From the NCBI RefSeq assembly GCF_030622045.1, contig NZ_CP130886.1, positions 6,580,001-6,644,000 of the forward strand: DNA of 64,000 bases. The letters are read 5' to 3'. The notes under the pieces were generated by a model. That model made no database searches and had not been told where the DNA came from. It saw nothing but the letters and a program-made list of their open reading frames with translations. Shown piece by piece: positions 1 to 7,697 of the stretch (the stretch's first letter is position 1; each line of letters begins with the position of its first letter). Both the position numbers and the translations under genes were made by a program. Origin of the DNA: Planctellipticum variicoloris (lineage in GTDB: Bacteria; Planctomycetota; Planctomycetia; Planctomycetales; Planctomycetaceae).

Positions 1-144
1 CCGTGGGATGAGCGGCAGCGCGCAATGGACAGCGCACAGCGTCCCCGTGGAGCGGGCGGCGAAGCGATACAGCGGCTCTTCACATGAGCCGGAAATTGAC
101 TGTCGAATTCGCAGATCCGACCGCGTCAACAGGTGAATTTCGCG

Positions 145-327
145 TCAGCGGCGTTCCAGCAGCAGCATGACGCCGGCAAAGACGGCCAGCAGATTCAGCA
201 CGGCCGACAGCACGGGGCTGCCCAGACTCAGCAGGGAAACCGTTCCCACGGCAATGAGCCAGAAGGCCAGGAGCAGGGTCCCCAGGTTGCGGGGAACGGC
301 GATGGTGCGTCGATTGGTCAGTTGCAT
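145..327 (-). CDS. Small two-helix membrane protein
   Basis: This 60-residue protein is almost entirely hydrophobic. It has two predicted membrane helices (about residues 13-33 and 37-55) and short basic ends (start MQLTNRR, end LLERR). An ATG preceded by GAGG about 8 bases upstream supports the start. I recognise no domain. Length and topology fit the small inner-membrane proteins common in planctomycetes, but the function is unknown. It reads the same way as the lipoprotein gene to its right, 90 bases away, so the two may share a transcript. Confidence 0.6.
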   Translation of the reverse strand: MQLTNRRTIAVPRNLGTLLLAFWLIAVGTVSLLSLGSPVLSAVLNLLAVFAGVMLLLERR

Positions 328-417
328 GATGGACCTCGTGAGTTTGCGGAGGGTTGGGGCCTCATTTCAGGTCGCAGGGACCTGATCGGCCGGCCCGGAC
401 GGCGGCGTGAGCTGCCG

Positions 418-675
418 TTACTCCTTGGGTTCCACCTTCACGGACGAGCCATCCTTTGCGTTGGAGTCGATTTCCAGCTTGGTGCCGGAGCTCTCGTCTC
501 CCGTTTCGATCTTGGTGTCGCTGCCAGATTTCGAGCGCTCGACTTCAATGTCGACGCCTGGCGCCTTGATGTCGAGGACCTTCTGCTTGGGTTCTTCGCA
601 GCCACTTAAGGAGAGTACCGTACTCCCCGCCAGCAGCGCCGTTGCGAAGCCGTATCGAATCGTCTTCGCGTGCAT
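418..675 (-). CDS. Small secreted lipoprotein
   Basis: This 85-residue protein starts at an ATG preceded by GAGAGG seven bases upstream; an in-frame TTG two codons earlier is less likely. A short basic start (MHAKTIRYG) and a hydrophobic stretch lead to the lipobox LSGC, so it should be lipid-anchored after cleavage before the cysteine. The mature part is highly charged (Lys, Glu, Asp, Ser) and seems disordered, with alternating patterns such as KLEIDSN and VKVEPKE. There is no known domain. It may be an outer-membrane or periplasmic tether; the function is not known. Confidence 0.65.
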   Translation of the reverse strand: MHAKTIRYGFATALLAGSTVLSLSGCEEPKQKVLDIKAPGVDIEVERSKSGSDTKIETGDESSGTKLEIDSNAKDGSSVKVEPKE

Positions 676-954
676 GATCAAACCTCTCTTTCAGGACCTG
701 ACGGCGTGTCAGGGCTGGCGTGGAGGAAAAGCAACATGCGTGCCGGCGAGATGCCCGAGGGTTTTGGATTGTTCCGGAACCTGTTTGCAGCACGCTGGTT
801 GCTGAATTCCGGACGCAAACGAAGTCTTCCGCTGCTGCGGAGCGGATGGGGTTGATGTGGAGCAAATGTCTACAGGAATTTCGCAACAGGACGTGGGAAA
901 ACGCAGGAAAATCGACCGACAGGGGCGGCTGGAGCGCATGAAGTACGCTGGGGG

Positions 955-1614
955 TCAATGTTCCTGGCTGAGAATCCAGCGCATCGCGTGCTGCAGCAGC
1001 TCGCGCCCGTTTTTCAGTCCGAGCTTGTGTCGGATGTTTTCGCGGTGGGAATCGACCGTGTGGGGGCTGAGGTGGAGCCGGCGAGCCAGGTCCGACGGAG
1101 TCTCGCCCTGCCCGAGGCTGCGGTAGATCTCCAGTTCGCGATCGGTCAGTCGCGATACGGGGTCGTCGGGATTTGCGTCCGACCCCGCGATGACCTGGTC
1201 CAGCAGCCGCTGCAGAGTCTCTTCGTTGACGTAGCGGCGGCCGGCCTGCACGGCCCGGACGGCTTCGAGGAGTTTTTCTTCCGACTCCTGCTTGTGGACG
1301 TAGCCCGAGGCGCCGGCCCGCAGTGCGCGCTCGGCGTAGAGGTGTTCCTCGTGGGCGGACAGGACCAGGATCCGGATGCGTGGAAAGCGGTCTTTGACGT
1401 ACTTGATCAGCTCGATTCCCGAACCATCCTTAAGCGACAGATCCGTGACCAGCAGATCCGGCGGCGCGGCTGCAATCGCCTGTTCGGCCTCCTGGATCGA
1501 TCCGGCCAGACCAACGACTTCCAGGTCGGACTCGCCCCTGAGCAGCAGCGCCAGGCCGTCGCGCATCAGCGGATGGTCGTCGACGATGAAGATACGTGTT
1601 TTAGGAGTCGACAT
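955..1614 (-). CDS. NarL/FixJ-family response regulator
   Basis: The 219-residue protein has a receiver domain (residues 6-120) followed by a LuxR-type helix-turn-helix (about 150-212). The phospho-acceptor is Asp58 in LLVTDLS, the acidic pair is DD at 12-13, and the conserved Lys lies in YVHKQ. The output helix has the usual LTDRELEIYRSLGQG start and HLSPHTVDSHRENIRHKLGL recognition region. It starts 27 bases downstream of the kinase gene at 1642-3099 on the same strand, so the two form a two-component pair. Phosphorylation should allow dimerisation and promoter binding. The target genes cannot be told from here. Confidence 0.92.
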   Translation of the reverse strand: MSTPKTRIFIVDDHPLMRDGLALLLRGESDLEVVGLAGSIQEAEQAIAAAPPDLLVTDLSLKDGSGIELIKYVKDRFPRIRILVLSAHEEHLYAERALRAGASGYVHKQESEEKLLEAVRAVQAGRRYVNEETLQRLLDQVIAGSDANPDDPVSRLTDRELEIYRSLGQGETPSDLARRLHLSPHTVDSHRENIRHKLGLKNGRELLQHAMRWILSQEH

Positions 1615-1641
1615 CAGAATATCGCCGCAAGCGGCGCCGGG

Positions 1642-3099
1642 CTAAGCGGACCGAGGAAAAGGCAAGGCACAGCAGACGATCGTACCATCCGGTTCGCCGC
1701 GGCGAACCGTCAGCACCGCGCCGATCAGGTCCGCCCGGTGGGCCATGATGTGGAGACCGCGTCCCGATGACTGAGCCTCACGATCGACGCCGACGCCGTC
1801 GTCGGAAATTTCCAGCGCCAGTTGCGCGTCCCGCTCGAACAACCGGATAGACACTTTCTTGGCAGACGCATGCTTGAGAATGTTCTGGACGGCTTCCTGC
1901 GCGATGCGGTAGAGATGAGTCGTCTGCTGAGCATCCAGTCCAGACAGAGTGGGTTCGCCGGCGTATGCGCAGTCGATCGCATACAGTTCCCGGACCTGCT
2001 TCGCCAGACTCGCGAGCGCGGCACTCAGCCCTTCGGAGTCGACGTGCAGCGGCACCAGCCCGCGGGCCAGTTCCCGTAGCGACTGGTTGGTCTCGCGCAG
2101 GCCGTTGGCGATCCGCAGCGCAATCTTCTGCAGCGACGCCAGGCGCGGATCGTCGCCGGCGACGGCCCCGAGTCCGTCCGCCAGATGGCGCGCGAACAGC
2201 GTCAGCCCCGTCAGTTGCTGCTGAATGTCGTCGTGGAGCTCCTGGCCGATGCGGCGCTGTTCGGTCTCGGCGATGTGCAGAATTTCTGCCTCCAGCGACT
2301 TGCGGACTGTGACGTCGCGAAGAATGCCGGTGAAGTACGGACGACCGTCTTCGAAAGCGCTGACGGCCAGATCCGCGGGAAACAGCGAACCATCCTTGCG
2401 GCGGGCCTGGACGGTGCGGCCGATTCCAATGATCCTGGCGTTTCCCGTCTGCAGGTATCGCTGAATGTAGCCGTCGTGCTCCGAGGCGTAGGGTTCGGGC
2501 ATCAGCAGGCTGACATTGCGACCGAGCAGTTCCTCCTGAGCGTATCCGAACATTCGCTCGGCTCCGCGATTCACGCTGTCGATCAGGCCGCGGTTGTCGA
2601 TGATGATGATCGCGTCGATGGCCGTTTCCACGATGGACCGCAATCTCCGCTTCTGATCGGTCAACTCGCGGAGACGTTGTCGGTAAACGGTCAGGTCGTG
2701 GGCGATCAGGCAGTAACCGCCGCCCTCATGGGTGGCTGAGCGGAGAAGCGAGAGGTCCACGCGCGCCTCGAAGGACCCGTCGCCGCGCGTCAGCCGCAGT
2801 TCGAGATCAGTCCGGCCGAGCGCGTCGGCAGCGCTGAGGCAGCGCTGCAATTTGCGATCAGCGCGGTCGGCAGGCGGACAAAGTTCTTCGACCGGCCGGC
2901 CCAGAGCGTCCGCCCCGGAGCGACCGAACAGGCGTTCGGCGCCATGATTCCAGGAACTGATGCAACCGGCGGAATCGAGCGTCAGGACCGCGTAGTCGTG
3001 AACGGCTTCGATGAATTGCTCGTAGATTTCGTCGTGGAGGGGCGAGTTCGCGGTATGAATCGAACCTCCGGTTTCAGGCAACTGATCGAGATCCGACAT
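1642..3099 (-). CDS. Cytoplasmic PAS-PAS sensor histidine kinase (NarX-type)
   Basis: This 485-residue kinase has two PAS sensor domains (about 27-140 and 150-270). A HisKA_3 dimerisation domain follows, with the phospho-accepting His289 in the motif RRIGQELHDDI, and then a HATPase domain with the N-box around residue 400 (YRIAQEAVQNILKH) and a G-box near DDGVGVD. No membrane helix or signal peptide is visible, so the signal is probably sensed in the cytoplasm, perhaps redox state or a small ligand through PAS. It lies upstream of and is cotranscribed with the NarL-type regulator, its likely partner. Divergent transcription begins at 3376. Confidence 0.92.
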   Translation of the reverse strand: MSDLDQLPETGGSIHTANSPLHDEIYEQFIEAVHDYAVLTLDSAGCISSWNHGAERLFGRSGADALGRPVEELCPPADRADRKLQRCLSAADALGRTDLELRLTRGDGSFEARVDLSLLRSATHEGGGYCLIAHDLTVYRQRLRELTDQKRRLRSIVETAIDAIIIIDNRGLIDSVNRGAERMFGYAQEELLGRNVSLLMPEPYASEHDGYIQRYLQTGNARIIGIGRTVQARRKDGSLFPADLAVSAFEDGRPYFTGILRDVTVRKSLEAEILHIAETEQRRIGQELHDDIQQQLTGLTLFARHLADGLGAVAGDDPRLASLQKIALRIANGLRETNQSLRELARGLVPLHVDSEGLSAALASLAKQVRELYAIDCAYAGEPTLSGLDAQQTTHLYRIAQEAVQNILKHASAKKVSIRLFERDAQLALEISDDGVGVDREAQSSGRGLHIMAHRADLIGAVLTVRRGEPDGTIVCCALPFPRSA

Positions 3100-3375
3100 T
3101 TCCCGAATTCCCGTCCGCAGCAGAATCGAACCGCAGCAAGCGGCTGCCAGCCAACCCCCGGAGCAACTCGGGCCAACCGATTCTCAAATCTGTGCGGATC
3201 AAAGGCAAGGGGCTGGTGAAACTCCTTACGGAAAATGGCGGGTTTCACCACTCGCACCTTCAGGAATCGAACCAGTCGAAAACGGCGGGTTCTCCGATAG
3301 TCGGATTTGACGCGGATCGGCAGAATCTGCCGCATCATGTACGACAGATCCGCCGAGACGCGATTACCTGCATCC

Positions 3376-3801
3376 ATGCGAGTTCAACTGCTGATTGCCG
3401 ACGACCACAAGCTCGTTCGCGAGGGGTTGCGAATGACATTCGCGGGCTCGGGAATCGAGATTGTTGCGGAGGCCGCCAGCGGCGAAGAAGCCTTTGAGAA
3501 ACTGCAGCAGCACGCGGCGGACGTGGCGCTGGTCGACGTGCGGATGCCGGAATCCGACGGTTACCGGTTCCTGGAACTGATTCGGGCGGCGGGGCTGTCT
3601 CTCCCCGTGGTGATGCACACGATTCAGAGCGGGGCGGAGACCATCCGCCGCTGTCGCGAACTGGGTGCGGTGGGGCTGGTCGCCAAAGGGGAAGAACCGG
3701 ACGTGCTGCGGGACGCCGTTCGCGCGGCATCCGCCGGCCGGCAGTTCTGGGACGGCAGTGCATCGCATGAGATCGGCGGCGGCGGTGCGGCGTTCGCGTG
3801 A
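3376..3801 (+). CDS. Receiver-only response regulator
   Basis: This 141-residue protein contains only a receiver domain: acidic pair DD at 9-10, phospho-acceptor Asp54 in ALVDVRMPE and a Lys in VAKGEEP. Its sequence is of the NarL/FixJ type, but it stops (GGGGAAFA) where a LuxR helix-turn-helix would normally begin. It may act by protein contact, or may be a truncated NarL regulator. The ATG at MRVQLL is chosen because it begins the receiver fold; an upstream in-frame start would add about 23 unrelated residues. It is divergent from the kinase gene at 1642-3099, from which it could also receive phosphate. Confidence 0.82.
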   Translation: MRVQLLIADDHKLVREGLRMTFAGSGIEIVAEAASGEEAFEKLQQHAADVALVDVRMPESDGYRFLELIRAAGLSLPVVMHTIQSGAETIRRCRELGAVGLVAKGEEPDVLRDAVRAASAGRQFWDGSASHEIGGGGAAFA

Positions 3802-3836
3802 ACAATTCGAAGTCGAGTGCTGCGAAAAGGAAGTCC

Positions 3837-4097
3837 ATGAAGATTCAACTGCTGCGAGTCGACGCCACCGAGCAGCATCCCGATGAGATCTCGTCGGAAT
3901 CGGCCGCACGCGAAGAATTGTGGAAATCGTCATTCCCGGCGCTGCGCAAAGTCCGCTGCCGTGTCGTCGATCGTCGGCTGGCGCTCAGCGGCCAGGTTCC
4001 CAGTTTCTATCTGAAGCAGATGGCGCAGAGCCTGCTGCTCGACCGGTTCGGGACGGAGCTGGAAGTCGACAATCAACTGGAAGTGACGGCTCGTTAA
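3837..4097 (+). CDS. Small BON-like domain protein
   Basis: This 86-residue protein has no signal peptide. Residues 40-85 (RCRVVDRRLALSGQVPSFYLKQMAQ, then ELEVDNQLEV) follow the beta-alpha-beta pattern of a BON domain, in which a 'L.G.V.S' turn precedes a helix and a final strand. The chosen ATG is preceded by AAGGAAG; a GTG at 3798 overlapping the previous stop is an alternative that would couple the two genes. BON domains bind membranes or hydrophobic ligands. It sits between a receiver protein and csrA. The BON assignment is by eye and moderate. Confidence 0.65.
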   Translation: MKIQLLRVDATEQHPDEISSESAAREELWKSSFPALRKVRCRVVDRRLALSGQVPSFYLKQMAQSLLLDRFGTELEVDNQLEVTAR

Positions 4098-4186
4098 CCG
4101 TCTTATGATCGACAGTTTTCGCTGCGGAACGCCAACCGTAGGGGGGAACCTGCGGGCGTCCGCCGCCATTTCAGGGAGGAAGTCTC

Positions 4187-4387
4187 ATGCTGGTGCTGAC
4201 TCGCAAGATCAACGAGCGGATTGTCATTGGCGACGGCATCGAAGTCGTCGTGCTGTCGGTGCGGGGCAACCGGGTCACGCTCGGGATCGCCGCCCCGCTG
4301 GAAACCTCGATCCGCCGCGTCCCAACGACCACGCTGAAAGCCCCGGCGCCGCGTCGGGAGCTTGAGCTGGCCGGTTCCGTCAACTGA
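4187..4387 (+). CDS. csrA: CsrA translational regulator
   Basis: This 66-residue protein matches CsrA along its first 50 residues: [25 protein letters not shown] is the canonical start, and [11 protein letters not shown] leads to the RNA-binding edge strand. CsrA dimers bind GGA motifs in mRNA leaders and control translation or stability. The Arg of the RNA-binding 'HREE' motif appears as IRRVP, so the acidic residues usually next to it are replaced. The C-terminal tail is rich in Pro and Arg. A strong AGGGAGGA site precedes the ATG. It lies between stress-type genes (BON-like, Hsp20); in many bacteria CsrA controls flagellin and biofilm genes. Confidence 0.93.
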   Translation: MLVLTRKINERIVIGDGIEVVVLSVRGNRVTLGIAAPLETSIRRVPTTTLKAPAPRRELELAGSVN

Positions 4388-4479
4388 ATTCTGGATCCCA
4401 GCGGGCCTCGGCCCGAAGGTTCCCGGAGGGTGATCGTCGCCGTCCGGATTTCCGAATGCCCCGAACGGAGAGACAGACC

Positions 4480-4971
4480 ATGACATCAGCAGTCACCAAG
4501 CCGAAAAAAGAAACCGGCGAGAAGACGACTCTGTCGCGAGAACCCCTGCAGGGTCTGGGCTTCCCCGCCCTCAATCGCATGCGACAGGAATTCGACGAAC
4601 TCTGGAACAAGCTCTTCCACGACGTCCCCGCAATCTGGAACGCCGAACGCTTCGACCTGCGCTGGTCGTTCGACATCGAAGATCAGCCGGAAGCCTACGT
4701 GATCAATGCCGAAGCCCCCGGCTTCGAAGCCGGCGACTTCAACGTCGAGCTCCGCGGCGACAATCTGGTCCTGCAGGCTCGCCACGAAGAGAAGAAGAAA
4801 GGCGCCAAGGACGACGAGTCGTTCTCTACCAGCGAGTTCTACCGCTCGATGACCCTGCCGCCGTTCGTCGATGCAAAGCACATCGACGCCACGTACAAGA
4901 ACGGCGTGCTGCAGGTCACCCTCCCCAAAACCGCCGAAGGCAAAGGCCGCAAAATCCCCGTTCAGGGCTAA
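4480..4971 (+). CDS. Hsp20-family small heat shock protein
   Basis: The alpha-crystallin domain spans about residues 60-155 of this 163-residue protein (WSFDIEDQPEAYVINAEAPGF to the closing GVLQVTLPK). That last motif is the conserved 'GVL.v.lPK' of the family. A charged, disordered N-terminal arm (TKPKKETGEKTTL) precedes it, and the tail ends in IPV, matching the I-x-V/I motif that docks neighbouring subunits in oligomers. It should hold unfolded proteins without ATP. The ATG preceded by GGAGAGAC is preferred over one eight codons earlier. No CIRCE or other heat-shock operator was recognised upstream. Confidence 0.93.
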   Translation: MTSAVTKPKKETGEKTTLSREPLQGLGFPALNRMRQEFDELWNKLFHDVPAIWNAERFDLRWSFDIEDQPEAYVINAEAPGFEAGDFNVELRGDNLVLQARHEEKKKGAKDDESFSTSEFYRSMTLPPFVDAKHIDATYKNGVLQVTLPKTAEGKGRKIPVQG

Positions 4972-5082
4972 CCGGCACGGCCGGCTTCTGCCGACTCAGA
5001 GATGGGTTGGACGTGGATGCCGCATTCGGCGGCGTTGACAGGAATGGGAGAGTCAATCTGGGCGGCGCGTCCCTGAGTCTTC

Positions 5083-5120
5083 GAAGGGCGTGTCTTCGTC
5101 GCCTGAAGACCACGCCCTTC
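5083..5120. terminator. Hairpin between converging genes
   Basis: An inverted repeat (arms GAAGGGCGTG and CACGCCCTTC, extended by TCTTC/GAAGA with one bulged base, loop of about 7) lies between the Hsp20 gene and the convergent toroid gene. It has no clear T-run, so it may be a bidirectional stem-loop terminator or mRNA end stabiliser. Confidence 0.5.
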
Positions 5121-5173
5121 GCAAAGCCTCTGGGGCATGCCCCCCGAATTGACGGAGAGATCTCTGTCAGGAA

Positions 5174-6268
5174 CTACAGCGCGTCGCACAAGGCCAGCGC
5201 CAGGACCGGGAACGCTGTGCCGCTGTAGGTGATGAAGTGCCAGGTGTCGGTGTTCAGCGAGCGGGTCCACCAGCGACCTGACTCCTGCTGATGGGTGCGG
5301 AGCCACTTCACCCCCTGCTGCAGCCGGGGATCGCTGGCCGGGACGCCCGACTGCCGCAGCACGATGATCGCCAGGCCCGTCTGATGGCCGTCGCTGGGCG
5401 GATCGGCAAATTCCGGCTCCCCCTTGAGCTTCTCGGCTCGATTGCCGCTCCCCCAGGTTTCCGGCGTGGCAAATGTCCGGATCGACCAGCCGCCGTCGGC
5501 CCGCTGGTGCTTCCAGAGCATGTCGACGAGCTGCTGACGTTGGTCGTCCGCCAGCAGGTCCGGCAGCCGGGTCGACGTCCAGAGCAGGAGCGTGCGGCCA
5601 TAGTCGTGCGGCGGCGTCTGGGTCCGCAAGTAGTTCTTCAGTTTCTCGACGCGCGCCAGCAGCGCTTCGTCCTTGATGGTCGCCAGCCAGCCGGGGGCCG
5701 CGGCCATCGCCATCGCGGCGACGGTCGCTTCGTGAAAGGCGTCGGACTCGTAGGGCGGCCAGCAGTCGAGCGTTCCCCACGTCCCGCTGTCGAGCTGAAT
5801 CGCAAACATCAGCTTGAGCGCCTGGTCGGTTTCGGGCGACAGCGTCTTCGACACGTGCGCATCCCACTCGGCCAGTCCCGCGGCGGTATAGATCACCTGA
5901 GCCGGCTTCGTCGACTTTTTCAGATCGCGCAGTTCGACTTTCGCCAGCTCGGCGAGCTGAGCGACAAAGTGGTCCCGCATCGCCTCTGGCGGCGCACCAA
6001 GCTGCGGCGTGAGAGCCGGGCGGACCGTCATATAGGTCCCGTTGGTGTGGCAACTGACGCATTTCCGCGCCCCGTTCCAGGCAGCAGCCCCCTGGTCGAG
6101 ATAACGCAGCGCATGTTCGACGGAGACTTCGCTGCGGACCGGTTCCGCCGCCGAGGCCTGCGGAATCCTGATGTCGCCGAACTCGTACTGAGGTTTGTCC
6201 TCAGCGCGGGTCACTGCCGACGGGATAGAGAAAAGAGCCGCAAGAATCAGCAGACCGCGAGTCGGCAT
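5174..6268 (-). CDS. Secreted alpha/alpha-toroid (terpene-cyclase-like) protein with haem c motif
   Basis: This 364-residue protein begins with a signal peptide (MPTRGLLILAALFSIPSAVTRA). A CVSCH motif near residue 70 fits covalent haem c attachment in the periplasm. The rest contains repeats of the prenyltransferase/squalene-cyclase toroid type, including QLDSGTWGTLDCWPPYES, HQRADGGWSIRTFATPETWGS and LRTHQQESGRWWTRSLN. The cyclase DxDD catalytic motif is not seen, so cyclase activity is unlikely. The role may be binding or electron transfer at the cell surface. The ATG is chosen because GGAG lies 8 bases before it. The function remains unknown. Confidence 0.75.
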   Translation of the reverse strand: MPTRGLLILAALFSIPSAVTRAEDKPQYEFGDIRIPQASAAEPVRSEVSVEHALRYLDQGAAAWNGARKCVSCHTNGTYMTVRPALTPQLGAPPEAMRDHFVAQLAELAKVELRDLKKSTKPAQVIYTAAGLAEWDAHVSKTLSPETDQALKLMFAIQLDSGTWGTLDCWPPYESDAFHEATVAAMAMAAAPGWLATIKDEALLARVEKLKNYLRTQTPPHDYGRTLLLWTSTRLPDLLADDQRQQLVDMLWKHQRADGGWSIRTFATPETWGSGNRAEKLKGEPEFADPPSDGHQTGLAIIVLRQSGVPASDPRLQQGVKWLRTHQQESGRWWTRSLNTDTWHFITYSGTAFPVLALALCDAL

Positions 6269-6647
6269 GACGGCTACTCCAGACAAGAGTAATTACATAT
6301 TGGCAAGCATTGATGAGATCGTAACGCGAAGCGTTGCTTCGAGCGAGGAAAGATTTGACGAGGCCGAGATCGGCCCTGGAAATCGGACATGGATCCTTCA
6401 TCCCAGTTGTTTGATCGAGAATTCCCGCAAGTTCGAATCGTCACGTAAGTGATTTCTCAGTAATTGGTTGCAGTGTTTTCGACTGGCCGCGCTGACAAAA
6501 ATGCCGTCGCCTCATCGAACATTCGCACACCATTCATTTAATCCACAGCATCTCTCCTAAACTCCCTGTAATCCGCATAACCGCGATCGGCGATTCGAAG
6601 ATTCGCTGGTCGCCATCCACGTTCCTCCGGATTTCAGGGATTTCGTC
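6269..6647. other. Intergenic region between divergent genes
   Basis: This stretch separates two divergent secreted-protein genes and is more AT-rich than its surroundings, so it should carry both promoters. A small hairpin (CGAAGC-GTT-GCTTCG, 6327-6341) is the only structure I could see. No gene, operator or RNA was recognised. Confidence 0.5.
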
Positions 6648-7484
6648 GTGAACTGTTACCTCCGAAAACTCTCTTCGCTGCTCGTCGTCGGGGCGGGCCT
6701 CATCAGCTCCGCCGACGCGGCTCCGCTGGTCATCGATGACTTCGATGGCGGCTCGGACGCACGTCTGCAATCGTTTTCCATCTCGCCGACCACGGGCAGC
6801 CCTCACTTCCCGAACGGCATCTTCGATGTCTTTGGCGTGACCGACCGAACTGTGAATTTCGACTTCGCCGACGACTCGGCGGGTTCGTTTCCGGCAGATC
6901 GCTTCGGGGTCGTTCCAACGGCAAAGACAGACAAATTCTTCGGCGTCGAAGATCTCCTGAACCCGGACCAGCCGGGGGGACGGGGCACCGCAACCTGGAC
7001 GTTCGACATCGCCGGACTGACCAACCTGTCGCTGCAGATTCTCTTCAGCGCGATGGGCGACTTCGAAGCTGGCGATAACAGCCACATTTTCGAAGTTGCA
7101 ATCGACGGCGGCGGATTCTCGACGATCTTCAACATCAATGGGGACAACAACGACACCTTCGGGTATACGATGGAAGGCGGATTCGTCGTTAACCTGGCCG
7201 ATCCGCTGAAGCTCACCGACGATCTCGGGACGCGGATCATCGACAACTCGTTCACCACCCTCGGGACCTCCGCAATCCTCGGAACAGGCAATCTGCTCAC
7301 CCTCCGCTACACGGCCGGTACGAACGACGGCGGTTCCGAAGTGTTTGCGTTCGACAATATCATCCTGAATGCCGACCCTGTTGGCGGAGGCGGACCGGTC
7401 GTTCCCGAACCGACTTCCCTGGCGCTCGCAGCGATCGGCGTGCTCGCGGCATTTGCCCGGCGCGCCGTCAAGCGGAGCAAGTAG
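6648..7484 (+). CDS. PEP-CTERM sorted extracellular protein
   Basis: This 278-residue protein starts with a signal peptide (hydrophobic SSLLVVGAGLISSADA) and ends in a textbook PEP-CTERM signal: the VPEPTS motif, a hydrophobic helix and a basic tail (ARRAVKRSK). Such proteins are exported, then processed by an exosortase at the PEP site. The body is beta-rich with many Gly, Asp, Asn and Thr and no Cys, like a jelly-roll surface domain, but I cannot name the fold. No exosortase gene is in the window. Expression probably starts within the divergent region to its left, and a strong hairpin follows at 7512. Confidence 0.85.
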   Translation: MNCYLRKLSSLLVVGAGLISSADAAPLVIDDFDGGSDARLQSFSISPTTGSPHFPNGIFDVFGVTDRTVNFDFADDSAGSFPADRFGVVPTAKTDKFFGVEDLLNPDQPGGRGTATWTFDIAGLTNLSLQILFSAMGDFEAGDNSHIFEVAIDGGGFSTIFNINGDNNDTFGYTMEGGFVVNLADPLKLTDDLGTRIIDNSFTTLGTSAILGTGNLLTLRYTAGTNDGGSEVFAFDNIILNADPVGGGGPVVPEPTSLALAAIGVLAAFARRAVKRSK

Positions 7485-7511
7485 GCTGCGCAACGACATT
7501 ATCTGACGCCA

Positions 7512-7548
7512 GAACAGGGCCGTCGTGCAGTCGCATGCGGCCCTGTTC
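7512..7548 (+). terminator. Perfect 11-bp hairpin after the PEP-CTERM gene
   Basis: Arms GAACAGGGCCG and CGGCCCTGTTC flank a 15-base loop, starting 27 bases after the stop codon. The sequence just after the hairpin has scattered T residues (CTCGTTCTGCTC) rather than a pure run. It is a good candidate for an intrinsic terminator. Confidence 0.7.
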
Positions 7549-7697
7549 TCGTTCTGCTCGCCATATCGCGATCACTTGCAGACAGAGACTGCCGATGAGT
7601 CGTTGGCCAGAGTGACGATTCCTTGCAAAAATCTCCTTGCCCGGCTCCCCTCGGTCCGATAGCCTTAACAGATGTCGAGTTCCGAGGAGCCCCTCTC

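Noticed and set aside
6327-6341. Small hairpin CGAAGC-GTT-GCTTCG
   Set aside because: A 6-bp stem is expected by chance in this much GC-rich sequence and has no clear link to a gene end.
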